Part shown: piece by piece, positions 27,096-34,760 of the stretch | How the letters are laid out: the number at the start of each line of letters is the position of its first letter | How positions within the stretch are numbered: position 1 is the stretch's first letter | NCBI RefSeq assembly: GCF_024448695.1 | Contig: NZ_JAMOHY010000004.1 | Coordinates: 124,001 to 188,000 of the forward strand | Source of the DNA: Stutzerimonas stutzeri | GTDB lineage: Bacteria > Pseudomonadota > Gammaproteobacteria > Pseudomonadales > Pseudomonadaceae | Reading direction: 5' to 3' | Length of the DNA stretch: 64,000 bases | Notes under the pieces: generated by a model | Seen by the model: only the letters and a program-made list of their open reading frames with translations | Database searches by the model: none | Told to the model about the DNA's origin: nothing | Program-made: the position numbers and the translations under genes

Positions 27096-27869
27096 ATGAG
27101 ACAGCCAACCGCCCTCGTTGCCTGCGAGTTCTCCGGTCGCGTCCGTGATGCGCTGACCCGTGCAGGGTTCTATGCCGTCAGCTGTGACCTGCTGCCATCC
27201 GAAACAGAAGGCGAACACATCCAGGGCGATGTATTGGACGTGCTCGACTGGGGCTGGGATCTGCTGATTGCCCATCCACCCTGCACGGATCTGGCAACGT
27301 CTGGTGCCCGCTGGTTTCCCGAGAAGATTGCCGATGGCCGTCAGGCCCGTGCTCTGGAGTTCGTGCGCAAGCTGCTTGCCGCTCCGATCCGTTTCAAGGC
27401 CTTGGAAAATCCGAAATCGGTGATCTCCAGCCAGATCCGAAAACCGGACCAGATCATCCAGCCCTGGATGTTTGGTCATGGCGAGCGCAAGGAAACGCAT
27501 TTCTGGCTCCAGAACCTGCCGCTCCTGGTGCCGACCGAAATCGTCGACGGTCGTGAACCGACCGTACACCACATGGCACCGGGGCCGGATCGCTGGAAGA
27601 ACCGCTCGCGCACCTATCAGGGCATCGCCGAGGCAATTGCTGCGCAGTGGGGCGGTCATGTGCTGAGCCGGCTTGCCAACCCCGCTCGGCCTGTCCAGGT
27701 CCAGGGCCGCGCTCCCGGCTTGTCCGAACACGCTTCACCGTTCGGAAAAACGGAAGCACGGGCGCAGCGCACCCTTGACCCGGCACGAACCGAAACAGCC
27801 TCTGCTCGGGAGTGTGGGGAAAGCTTTTCTCCCCGCGCTCCTGAGCCCTCGGCGGCAAGAGTGGGATGA
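27096..27869 (+). CDS. Phage DNA cytosine methyltransferase-like protein
   Basis: A 257-residue protein. The N-terminal motif [15 protein letters not shown] (motif I) and [16 protein letters not shown] (motif IV with the catalytic PC) are typical of phage-type C5-cytosine methylases lacking the large target-recognition domain. Conserved sequence ends near residue 195 ([15 protein letters not shown]). The last 60 residues are low-complexity and may be an unselected extension. The gene likely protects phage DNA from host restriction or regulates replication. Such a gene is not a basic component of filamentous phages, so it is read as an accessory gene. A small hairpin (27871-27885) follows the stop. 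Confidence 0.75.
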   Translation: MRQPTALVACEFSGRVRDALTRAGFYAVSCDLLPSETEGEHIQGDVLDVLDWGWDLLIAHPPCTDLATSGARWFPEKIADGRQARALEFVRKLLAAPIRFKALENPKSVISSQIRKPDQIIQPWMFGHGERKETHFWLQNLPLLVPTEIVDGREPTVHHMAPGPDRWKNRSRTYQGIAEAIAAQWGGHVLSRLANPARPVQVQGRAPGLSEHASPFGKTEARAQRTLDPARTETASARECGESFSPRAPEPSAARVG

Positions 27870-27870
27870 C

Positions 27871-27975
27871 AAGGGCAAAGCCCTTGGTGTTAACCAACAA
27901 GAGAACACGCACAACGCGACGTTTTAACCCGTAGGCCAAGTAACAGATCACCTCGGCGAACTTGCGAGTTCACCG
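27871..27975 (+). promoter_or_regulatory. Hairpins between methylase and ssDNA-binding gene
   Basis: AAGGGC-AAA-GCCCTT at 27871-27885 may be a weak terminator. A second hairpin at 27954-27975 (CGGCGAACT, TGC, GAGTTCACCG) lies about 70 bp before the ssDNA-binding gene. No gene is seen in 27870-28044; it should contain the promoter of the structural operon. Confidence 0.4.
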
Positions 27976-28044
27976 GTTCGGGATCGCTCGGCCTACAGAA
28001 AGCAAAGCAGCGCAATAAAGCGCAACTAGAGAGAGGAAACACAA

Positions 28045-28413
28045 ATGGCACGTTCGATCATGGAAGTTGCATTTCTCAGTGCTGAGAAAGTTGAGTTCGA
28101 CAACGTAAAGCTGGTGAAGCTGTTTGTCGGTGACGAGCCGGACGGCAAACGTGACCTGGGCATTTCCATCCTGTCGATGAATGTGGCCGAAGAAGCCCTG
28201 GACGAAGTGTGGGCCGCCTGCGAAGGCCTCGATGTGCTGGAGCCGATCCGCGTCACCACTGAGATCGAGCGCGGTTCCAAGAACACCGGCAAGTTCATCG
28301 TCCTGCACGTCGAGCCGGTGAAAGTTGCTACCGCTCAAGCCGCCAAGCCGAACCCCCAACAACCCGCCAAGCCTGCCCCCGGCGTCCAGCCGGAGCCGGC
28401 CAAAGCCAACTAA
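28045..28413 (+). CDS. Inovirus single-stranded DNA-binding protein (gpV-like)
   Basis: A 122-residue protein: a compact beta-rich domain to about residue 95 and a Pro/Ala/Lys-rich tail (NPQQPAKPAPGVQPEPAK). In filamentous phages this protein coats the displaced single strand before extrusion and stops conversion to the double-stranded form. A good ribosome site (GAGAGG) precedes it. Position before the small coat genes fits the Pf layout. Confidence 0.75.
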   Translation: MARSIMEVAFLSAEKVEFDNVKLVKLFVGDEPDGKRDLGISILSMNVAEEALDEVWAACEGLDVLEPIRVTTEIERGSKNTGKFIVLHVEPVKVATAQAAKPNPQQPAKPAPGVQPEPAKAN

Positions 28414-28428
28414 TCGGGAGGGGCGGCC

Positions 28429-28587
28429 ATGTTGATCGAAGACCGGGTGATCTGCGACTGCTGCGGCAACGACATGGGCAAGCTCATGTCACTGCCCGCG
28501 CCGCAAAGCGATCTGCTGCCCGACCTCAACCTGCCGCCCCATTTCGCAGTTTGTCCTGATTGCGAGCCGTTGGAACAAACCGAGTAA
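28429..28587 (+). CDS. Small zinc-ribbon phage protein, 52 aa
   Basis: A 52-residue reading frame starting MLIEDRVICDCCGNDMG, with CDCC near the start and CPDC near the end, arranged as a short zinc ribbon. It has a GGGAGGGG ribosome site and 15-bp spacing from the previous stop. Such mini zinc proteins are common in Pf-like phages; their role is not known to me. Confidence 0.7.
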   Translation: MLIEDRVICDCCGNDMGKLMSLPAPQSDLLPDLNLPPHFAVCPDCEPLEQTE

Positions 28588-28593
28588 ACCTGA

Positions 28594-28800
28594 ATGGCCA
28601 CGAACTTCTATTGCCCAGGCATTGCGCAACTGGAGACTGAGGCCAATCGGGTGACCTGTTCGGAAACTTTACAAGTAACGCCAGCGGCTGACCCTGTGAA
28701 GCTTTCGGAGTTGGTGGCAGAGGGGATTTACTGGGGGCTTGCTTATTGGGCTCTGTTCTTCATCTTCCGCCAGATTAAAAAAGCGATTGAAACTGATTGA
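28594..28800 (+). CDS. Small inovirus membrane protein, 68 aa
   Basis: A 68-residue protein with one membrane segment near the C-terminus (about 44-60, GIYWGLAYWALFFIFRQ) and a basic end. By position, just before the major coat gene, it is likely a minor virion protein (gpVII/gpIX type) or an assembly factor. The start follows the previous gene by 6 bp. Confidence 0.65.
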   Translation: MATNFYCPGIAQLETEANRVTCSETLQVTPAADPVKLSELVAEGIYWGLAYWALFFIFRQIKKAIETD

Positions 28801-28822
28801 AACTCACCCGAGGAAATACAAC

Positions 28823-29065
28823 ATGAAAACCAAAATGCTGGACTCGCTGAAACGCTTCTCCCGTACTGCCCCTGCCAAAGCTGGTCTTGCCGCTGGTTTG
28901 CTGGCTGCAAGCAACTTCGCGTCTGCTGCCATCATCGATATCGATGTGGCTGATGTGGTTGGAACTCTCGGTGCCGCCATCATCACCGTTACAGCGGTTT
29001 GTACTGCTGCGCTCTCCATCGTAGTGGTGGTGCGCGTGTTCAAGTACGTGCGTGGGGCGCTGTAA
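28823..29065 (+). CDS. Inovirus major coat protein (gpVIII-like)
   Basis: An 80-residue precursor. A positively charged signal peptide ends at FASA (about residue 35). The mature protein of about 45 residues has an acidic N-terminus (AIIDIDVADVVG), a hydrophobic membrane segment and a basic end (RVFKYVRGAL). This is the standard three-part design of filamentous phage coat proteins, in which the basic end faces DNA. A terminator right after the gene would give the excess of coat mRNA that phages need. Confidence 0.88.
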   Translation: MKTKMLDSLKRFSRTAPAKAGLAAGLLAASNFASAAIIDIDVADVVGTLGAAIITVTAVCTAALSIVVVVRVFKYVRGAL

Positions 29066-29083
29066 GCAACACCGGCAATAAAT

Positions 29084-29109
29084 AGGGCTCGGTTATCCGG
29101 GCCCTTTTT
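29084..29109 (+). terminator. Terminator after the major coat gene
   Basis: AGGGCTCG/CCGGGCCCT stem followed by a T-run; expected to separate highly expressed coat from the minor proteins. Confidence 0.8.
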
Positions 29110-29138
29110 CATGGCACTGAAAGTATCGGGCCTCACTG

Positions 29139-30485
29139 ATGAATAAGACCAGTTTGCTAGGGCGTATCTTTTTTGGGCTTTGTTGCTTGTTCGCTTCTGG
29201 CTTCGTTGCGTCAAATGAGTTTTATTGGCAGGCAAGACAAGCAACTGCCCCTCATGCACCAACTGCTATTGCCGCCTGCAAAGCTGCGAACGCTAACGTT
29301 AGTTATACGCAGACTGTTACAGCTGATCGCGTTCGCTGCATGATGTATAACGGCTCATACTTATTCGATGCTGAGCGAAAAACAACGAACTGTACTGTTG
29401 ATCAGTCTTATGATTATGACGCTCGAATCTGTCTTGACAACAACCCCCCGGAACCGCCTGAAGAATGCAAAGTAGATGATCTATTTCCAGCGCGCGGTCC
29501 TGACTCTCCGATAGTTGTTGTTGGTGACGGCACAAAAGCGGTCGTTTCTCAGCCTCCGACCAATGTTTGCTTCAACTCTTGCTCTTATTCCGGCACACCC
29601 GGCGAAACCCGTTCAAGCGGTTGCTATATTTCTGGCTCTGATGCGTCCATGGGTTATTGCAACTACATTATCAAAGGCACGGGACAAAGCTGCTCTGCTG
29701 AGTCCTACACGCTGGCTTCCTCTGGCACTCCGCTGAATCCTCCGCCGGATCCTGCCGATCCGCCTCCGACTCTGTGTCCTCCCGGCTGGAGTGTGTCTGG
29801 CACCACGTGTCACAAGCTCCCTCCCAAAGACCCGAACGATCCTACCGATCCTACCGATCCTACCGATCCTACCGATCCGGCCAATCCCGGCGGCGACGAT
29901 GGTGGTACTGGTGGCGGGGGCGGTGGGGGCAACGGCGGCAATGATGGTGGTGATGGTGGTGATGGTGGTGACGATGGTGACGATGGTGATGGGGGTGACG
30001 GTGGCGATGACGGCTCCGGTGGCGGCACTGGTGCAGAGCCTCCCGCTAACGGTGGCGGCGAAGATGGTGATGGCAATTCAGCCGGTCACTCCAATGATTG
30101 CAAGGTCGCTCCGTCCTGCGATGGGGACGTTTTTCAGTGCGCAATCCTTGCTCAGTCCTGGAGTAATCGCTGCGCGATGCTGGCCGGGCCAACCGAAGCA
30201 GATTTGAAGAAGATCGCTGACCAGAAAGCGCAAGCCATCGCGGACCAGCAAGTTATTCAAGACGAGTTCAATTCCGATGTGTCCGGGCTGATGAACCAGT
30301 TCAACTCCGGTGTTGGTAGTGGTTCCAGACAAGGCACCTGCTTGCCTGATGAGGAATTCACCGTCATGGGCAAGACCTTCGTTCTGCCCATTTCTAAAGC
30401 CTGTCCTTACCTCGCGCTGCTCCGATACGCCGTCATCGCTATGGCCTACCTCGGTGCGGCTCGCATTGTCTCGCGTGCCATTTAG
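29139..30485 (+). CDS. Inovirus adsorption protein (pIII-like minor coat)
   Basis: A 448-residue protein: signal sequence (about 1-24), a Cys-rich N-terminal receptor domain, and a linker made of repeated DPTDP units followed by a Gly/Asp-rich stretch (about 228-305). A C-terminal Cys-containing anchor domain ends in a membrane segment (about 425-447). This is the pIII design, in which N-domains bind the pilus/Tol and the C-domain caps the virion. The linker repeats are near-identical at the DNA level (CCTACCGAT) and are likely to vary in number. The receptor cannot be told. Confidence 0.82.
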   Translation: MNKTSLLGRIFFGLCCLFASGFVASNEFYWQARQATAPHAPTAIAACKAANANVSYTQTVTADRVRCMMYNGSYLFDAERKTTNCTVDQSYDYDARICLDNNPPEPPEECKVDDLFPARGPDSPIVVVGDGTKAVVSQPPTNVCFNSCSYSGTPGETRSSGCYISGSDASMGYCNYIIKGTGQSCSAESYTLASSGTPLNPPPDPADPPPTLCPPGWSVSGTTCHKLPPKDPNDPTDPTDPTDPTDPANPGGDDGGTGGGGGGGNGGNDGGDGGDGGDDGDDGDGGDGGDDGSGGGTGAEPPANGGGEDGDGNSAGHSNDCKVAPSCDGDVFQCAILAQSWSNRCAMLAGPTEADLKKIADQKAQAIADQQVIQDEFNSDVSGLMNQFNSGVGSGSRQGTCLPDEEFTVMGKTFVLPISKACPYLALLRYAVIAMAYLGAARIVSRAI

Positions 30486-30496
30486 GAGGCCTCGCC

Positions 30497-30790
30497 ATGT
30501 TTCCAGTCATAGCGTCTGCAGTCGGCTCAGCAATTGGTGCACTGCTGCCGCGCATAGCTGCTGCGGTCGGCGTATTCGCCATTTCCACTATTGCCATCAA
30601 GCCGATCATCACTGGCCTACAGGACAAGGTTTTAGGTCAGATGGCCGGCTTTCCTCCGGGCGTTCGCGACTTCCTTGCCTACCTCGGCGTTTATGACGCG
30701 GTCGCCATCATCTTCTCGGCCTACCTGATGTTGATCGGTATTCAGGCCGCAAAGGCTGCTGCGTCAGCCAAAGCCAGCAAGAAGGGGTAA
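30497..30790 (+). CDS. Inovirus minor coat protein, DUF2523 (pVI-like)
   Basis: A 97-residue hydrophobic protein with about three membrane segments and a Lys/Ala-rich end. Its size, hydrophobic pattern and position between pIII and Zot identify it as a DUF2523/gpVI-like protein that joins pIII to the filament end. The spacing to both neighbours is only a few bases, so the three genes form one operon. Confidence 0.8.
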   Translation: MFPVIASAVGSAIGALLPRIAAAVGVFAISTIAIKPIITGLQDKVLGQMAGFPPGVRDFLAYLGVYDAVAIIFSAYLMLIGIQAAKAAASAKASKKG

Positions 30791-30793
30791 GCC

Positions 30794-31885
30794 ATGTTCA
30801 AGCTAGTGACCGGCAAGCCCGGTGATGGCAAAACGTCGAATGAGTTGTGGGAGTTCCTGAACGCCAAGCAATACAAGGGCCGGGAAAAGTTCTGCACGCC
30901 GATCAAGGGTTTCGATGCCGCCAAGCATGGCGTGACCCAGATTGCCGATATCAAGGATTGGCGCGATCTGCCCGATGGCGCGGTGATCTTCATTGACGAG
31001 GTGCAGGACTACCTTGGCCAGCGGTCCGGCAGGGAAGTCCCCGAATGGATTCGCGAACTCGCCCGCCATCGTCACGGCGGAAAGGACTTCATCGCCACAA
31101 CTCAAGACCCGATGTTCCTCGATCCGTTCGTTCGCAAGCTGGCCAAGCCGCACGTTCACTATCACCGCCCTTGGAATATGAAGATGGTCCGCCATCAATG
31201 GGACTCGGTGCAGAACGATCCGACCAGCAAGGCCGCACGCAAAAGCAGCCAGTCGCGCTTTGTGAAACCCGATCCCCGCGTTTTCCAGCTCTTTACCTCA
31301 ACGGTGCTCGATACACACAAGGCTGCGCCGCCGTGGAAGCTGATCATCGTCGCGCTCTTGGCCTTAACGCTGCTCTTAGGTGGTACGGCTATGGCTGTTT
31401 CACGGCTTCTCGGCATGGGTGAAAAACCCGATGTAGATGAGGGGTCGGCAGATCTTGTTGTTATCGACCAGCAGTCAACCTCGGCTCGCGTCACGCCGTT
31501 CGATGGGCTAACGCAGACGCCGGCTGTGGGCGCTGATGCGTCATGGCAGCCTGACAACCTCACGTCCCGAATCGAAGGCATGCCGTGGTCCGCCCCTATC
31601 TATGACCACCTCACTCGCCCCAATGACTTCCCCCGCATCGCTGCCTGTGTCCAGTTTGAGAAGCGGGGTTGTAGCTGCTACACGCAGCAGGGCACGCCGT
31701 TGGAGACACCTAAAGCGGCCTGTGAAGCGTTCGTGAAACGTGGTGCATTTGATCCATGGAAGCAAGGTCGCCAGCAGCAGCCGGCAGACAGCAAGCCTGA
31801 AGCCCCTACGGCTTTACTCAATGAGCCTGTCGCTACGAATCCGATCACCCACATTCCGTATCAGAAAGGCCGCTTCCTGTGGTGA
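30794..31885 (+). CDS. Zot-family morphogenesis ATPase (gpI)
   Basis: A 363-residue protein: Walker A GKPGDGKT at residues 6-13, a Walker B-like VIFIDEVQDYLG around 69-80, and one membrane segment (about 177-200). A periplasmic C-terminal part with a Cys cluster (KRGCSCYTQQG) follows. It powers extrusion of the phage at the inner membrane. The name reflects the zonula occludens toxin of CTX phage; no toxin role is implied here. An intergenic inverted repeat follows the stop. Confidence 0.9.
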   Translation: MFKLVTGKPGDGKTSNELWEFLNAKQYKGREKFCTPIKGFDAAKHGVTQIADIKDWRDLPDGAVIFIDEVQDYLGQRSGREVPEWIRELARHRHGGKDFIATTQDPMFLDPFVRKLAKPHVHYHRPWNMKMVRHQWDSVQNDPTSKAARKSSQSRFVKPDPRVFQLFTSTVLDTHKAAPPWKLIIVALLALTLLLGGTAMAVSRLLGMGEKPDVDEGSADLVVIDQQSTSARVTPFDGLTQTPAVGADASWQPDNLTSRIEGMPWSAPIYDHLTRPNDFPRIAACVQFEKRGCSCYTQQGTPLETPKAACEAFVKRGAFDPWKQGRQQQPADSKPEAPTALLNEPVATNPITHIPYQKGRFLW

Positions 31886-31886
31886 G

Positions 31887-31959
31887 CAGGGACGTTCTCG
31901 CTTTTTGCAGGCGCTGCGAGGCACGAGCGCGCCGCGAAAAGCGGGCGCTGACGTCCCTG
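31887..31959. repeat. Inverted repeat in the main inovirus intergenic region
   Basis: Arms CAGGGACGT (31887-31895) and ACGTCCCTG (31951-31959) enclose a nested GCGCT/AGCGC hairpin and a CGCTTTTTGC / GCGAAAAGCG pair. The whole 73-bp stretch can form a long hairpin on single-stranded phage DNA. It lies in the largest gap of the structural-replication region, just before the Rep gene, a likely place for the packaging signal or the replication origin. Confidence 0.6.
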
Positions 31960-31996
31960 TAACACGTCAGATAAACAGAGTTGAAACCGTCCGTTA

Positions 31997-33301
31997 ATGG
32001 GCATTGTTGGAGATTCAAGAATGAGCGTTAAGGATCAAGCTAGGCTGGATCGGGTAAGCGGGATTCCCTCGAAACACGGACGCTTGTTCGTCGACCCAGG
32101 CACGGCGGCAATCGTGGATCTGTCCAAGGTCCGTTTGCTCCGTTGTGGCGTCGATACGGTCCGCCAGCTCTATCGCGGACTCATCCGCCCGGAAATCATG
32201 GCGCTGTTCGAGAAACCGGGCGTGATGGTCGAGTTCGCCGGGGAGTTCTGGCACTCCGGTCGGGTAGGTAGAGACTCGGGCTACCAGTACAAACTTCAGA
32301 ACGCCGACCTTGGCTTCATCCTGCTGATCAAGAACTTCAATGCCAAGCTGGAAAACATCGGGCCGCACCTGAAAATCGAGGTGTCGCCGCACGCCATCGA
32401 CGCGCTGTCACCGGAACGTCTGCAAGAGCGGATGGATTACTACGCCGCCGCCGTGATGACCCACCGCGAACGCAACCAGTGCGCCGTCCATCTGGCGCTG
32501 GACCTCCAGGGCTGGAAGCCTCCGGTTGATCTGGTAGCTCGTCTGCATTGCCGGGCCAGAACACACCGGGATATCTCGGGCATCAAGGAAATTGAGTGGG
32601 CCACCAAGTCCAGCGTCTACGGTCGGGGCGAAACATCCATGTTCGGCTCTGCCAGCGGCGTTCAGCTCTGTATCTACAACAAGACCGAACAGGCCCGCGC
32701 GACCGATAAGCTCGACTTCTGGGAAAGCGTCTGGCGTCGTCGGGATTCATTCGACCCTGCCGATCCCGAGAACTACAACCCAGATCAGGATGTGTGGCGT
32801 GTCGAGCTGCGCTATCACCATTCGGTCATCCAGCAGTTCGCCAGCGGCTCGATCAGTGCGAAGACCGGTGAGGCCATTGAGACCGATTCGTTCGCCACCT
32901 TCTCGGGTCATCTGGACGGCCTCTGGCGCTATGGTCTGGGCCAATTCAAGTTGCTTGCACGCCCTGGGTACTTCGAGCCGATCTGGACGCTGATGCGTGA
33001 TGACGTGCGGGTCGATGTGCCGGTCGATTCCCTGTTGGATGAAACCGAGTACAAGCGCTACTACAAAACCTCGCGGGGCTTCTCGGGCAAGAACGTGGAA
33101 CTGTTCCTGGGAAACTTCGTAAGCCTGCTGGCACGGGAGCGAGTGGGCGCTAAGACCGCATTTGATCGACTGAAGCAATGGGAATGCTGGCCGGTTATCC
33201 GTGACCATTACGCTTCCAAGGATATGACTGAACGCGACCTGTACAAGCACATTAAGAACCTGCTTCAAGAGCGGCATGTGAGATGGGGGCGCGCCGTCTA
33301 A
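31997..33301 (+). CDS. Rolling-circle replication initiation protein (inovirus Rep)
   Basis: A 434-residue protein of the phage/plasmid rolling-circle type (RstA/gpII-like, Rep_trans-related). Visible signatures are ALDLQGWKPPVDL, VWRVELRYHHSVI and a Tyr-rich stretch ETEYKRYYKTSRGFSGKN that could hold the nicking Tyr. It should nick the phage origin and join the product strand. Its stop overlaps the integrase start (TAATG), so integrase is translated from the Rep message. ATG 32021 is an alternative start. Confidence 0.82.
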   Translation: MGIVGDSRMSVKDQARLDRVSGIPSKHGRLFVDPGTAAIVDLSKVRLLRCGVDTVRQLYRGLIRPEIMALFEKPGVMVEFAGEFWHSGRVGRDSGYQYKLQNADLGFILLIKNFNAKLENIGPHLKIEVSPHAIDALSPERLQERMDYYAAAVMTHRERNQCAVHLALDLQGWKPPVDLVARLHCRARTHRDISGIKEIEWATKSSVYGRGETSMFGSASGVQLCIYNKTEQARATDKLDFWESVWRRRDSFDPADPENYNPDQDVWRVELRYHHSVIQQFASGSISAKTGEAIETDSFATFSGHLDGLWRYGLGQFKLLARPGYFEPIWTLMRDDVRVDVPVDSLLDETEYKRYYKTSRGFSGKNVELFLGNFVSLLARERVGAKTAFDRLKQWECWPVIRDHYASKDMTERDLYKHIKNLLQERHVRWGRAV

Positions 33302-34341
33302 TGGCGATTCAGCAACTCTCCGATGGTCGCTGGCGGGTCGATGTTGAGCCGATCAAGGGCAAGCGCTTTCGCAAGACGTTCAAGACCAAGGGCGAAGCCC
33401 AGCGGTTCGAGGCGACCTGTCGATCCAAGCTGATCGAAAGTCCGCAATGGTCACCGAAACCGAAGGATCGGCGTCGCCTGTCCCAACTGGTGGAATGCTG
33501 GGGGCGTCTGCATGGTGGTTCGCTGGCCGACTACGAAGGTCGCCGCATCATCATGGATCGCATGGTCGAACGCCTGAAAGACCCTGTGGCCATAGCCTTC
33601 ACTGCTACCGATTTCGCGGAGTACCGCGCCAAGCGCCTCGCCTCCGGCATCAGCCCGAAAACGATGAACAATGAGCTGTCCTACCTGCGGGCGCTGTTCA
33701 ATGAGCTGCGGCGACTCGGTGAAATCGAGTTCGAGAACCCTCTAGCCCTGCTCCGCGCGATCCGCCTGCAAGAGCGGGAACTGTCGTACCTCAACGCCCA
33801 GCAGATCGACCGGCTCTTCCAGGTGCTGCGCACCATGACGCACCCGCATGTCGAGCTGATCGCTATGATTTGTCTGGTAACTGGCTGCCGATGGGGTGAG
33901 GCACAAGGGCTGACGGTCAGCCGGGTGAGCGATGGGATGGTCCAGTTCGTCAACACGAAGTCGAAGCGACGCCGGGTGGTGCCCATCGATCCGAAGCTGG
34001 CCGACCGCATCCGTGATCATCTGCGAGAGCATGGCGCATTCAGCAATTGCCGGGACCGATTCGATGAAGCCGTCTCGCGTGCGGGTCTCGGATTGCCTGC
34101 CGGACAGAAATCACATGTCCTTCGGCACACTTTCGCCTCCCACTTCATCGCGAACGGTGGCAACATACTGACCCTGCAAAAGATTTTGGGTCACTCGTCT
34201 TTGGCAATGACGATGCGCTACGCGCACCTGTCGCCAGATCACCTTCAAGACGTGCTAGCTTTCGGCCCTGCTAAGGATTTTCGACACTTCTTCGACACTA
34301 CCGCTTCGGAGTCTCAACCGGAGAGGAAAAATCCTTTGTAA
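33301..34341 (+). CDS. Prophage tyrosine integrase
   Basis: A 346-residue phage integrase: N-terminal arm-binding region, core-binding domain (about 60-155), and catalytic domain with Arg197, His272, Arg275, His298 and Tyr307 (MRYAHLSP). It recombines attP with selC. The start codon overlaps the Rep stop, which is unusual because it ties integration to replication. The stop lies 8 bp before tRNA-Sec. The codons for RHFFDTT contain two TTCGACAC motifs that match the left-end arm sites, so part of attP is embedded in the coding sequence. Confidence 0.93.
   Translation: MAIQQLSDGRWRVDVEPIKGKRFRKTFKTKGEAQRFEATCRSKLIESPQWSPKPKDRRRLSQLVECWGRLHGGSLADYEGRRIIMDRMVERLKDPVAIAFTATDFAEYRAKRLASGISPKTMNNELSYLRALFNELRRLGEIEFENPLALLRAIRLQERELSYLNAQQIDRLFQVLRTMTHPHVELIAMICLVTGCRWGEAQGLTVSRVSDGMVQFVNTKSKRRRVVPIDPKLADRIRDHLREHGAFSNCRDRFDEAVSRAGLGLPAGQKSHVLRHTFASHFIANGGNILTLQKILGHSSLAMTMRYAHLSPDHLQDVLAFGPAKDFRHFFDTTASESQPERKNPL
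34280..34298 (+). repeat. Candidate integrase arm-type sites, right end
   Basis: TTCGACAC at 34280-34287 and 34291-34298, with the same 11-bp spacing as at the left end. They lie inside the 3' end of the integrase gene. Confidence 0.6.
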
Positions 34342-34349
34342 ATCAACAT

Positions 34350-34388
34350 GGAAGGCAATCGCAGCCGGTGCTGCGGCCGGGCTTCAAA
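34350..34388 (+). repeat. attR: phage-supplied 5' half of tRNA-Sec
   Basis: A perfect 39-bp copy of attL at 24043-24081. The identity ends at the anticodon loop, where strand exchange is expected. Confidence 0.9.
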
Positions 34389-34445
34389 CCCGGTTGGGGA
34401 CGGCAGCCGTTCCTGGGTGAGTTCGACTCTCACTGCCTTCCGCCA
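34350..34445 (+). tRNA. selC: tRNA-Sec (anticodon UCA)
   Basis: 96 bases including the encoded CCA. The acceptor stem has the 8 bp typical of bacterial tRNA-Sec (GGAAGGCA with TGCCTTCC). The anticodon loop is CTTCAAA on a CCGGG/CCCGG stem, reading UGA, and a long variable arm is present. The first 39 bases are the phage-borne copy of the 5' half and the rest is original host sequence. The gene starts 8 bp after the integrase stop, with no room for its own upstream promoter except inside the integrase gene. Confidence 0.95.
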
Positions 34446-34501
34446 AATCCCGGTTTGAAAGCCCCGAACTACGCGGCCCCCAGCAAGCAGGGCCAAAAAA
34501 G

Positions 34502-34711
34502 CTCAGCGAGATTGGCGGGAATCACGACCGCTGGAAAAACATAAGCAGAGGCATCATTCGGCCAGGTACCGAGGAAGTCGGCATTCTTGCGAGGTTGTTT
34601 CCGGAATACGCACTCTGGCTAGTAACTGGCCTGATAGAGCCAGAGAACGGACATAGAAGCCCGGACTACGATGAGGCGAACAGAAACTTGCCCAATCAAA
34701 ACGCGGGATAG
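34502..34711 (+). pseudogene. Truncated inovirus repressor (remnant)
   Basis: The frame reads LSEIGGNHDRWKNISRG, then LFPEYALWLVTGLIE and SPDYDEANRNLPNQNAG before a TAG stop. It lines up with the C-terminal three quarters of the intact repressor at 26112-26390 (for example WQSIKRG and SPDYDEANRNLTSQDAG). No start codon or N-terminal helix remains, because the gene runs into selC. The DNA following its stop is also similar to that following the intact repressor. Confidence 0.8.
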
Positions 34712-34760
34712 CGATAACGACAGAAGTGGCTAGGCGCTGGATTGCCCGGAGATAGACGGC

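Larger units (their letters stand above)
24043..34388. mobile_element. Pf-like filamentous prophage (inovirus) integrated in selC
   Basis: About 10.3 kb bounded by a 39-bp perfect direct repeat of the tRNA-Sec 5' half (24043-24081 and 34350-34388). The gene order is typical of Pf-like inoviruses: left-end cargo, repressor and membrane protein on the minus strand, then Xis-like, zinc protein, methylase, ssDNA-binding protein, small proteins, major coat, adsorption protein, pVI-like, Zot, Rep and integrase on the plus strand. All structural and replication functions look intact, so the prophage may be able to excise and produce virions. Confidence 0.92.

Noticed and set aside
26710..27099. 129-codon frame overlapping the Cys-rich phage protein
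   Set aside because: Composition looks like an out-of-frame reading; the overlapping frame at 26762-27091 has a ribosome site and paired cysteines.
29810..30076. Pro/Ser-rich 88-codon frame on the minus strand
   Set aside because: It is the complement of the Gly/Asp-rich linker of the adsorption protein and reflects low complexity.
30794..31885. Zot as an enterotoxin gene
   Set aside because: Position and motifs show the phage assembly ATPase; the toxin name is historical and nothing here supports a toxic role.
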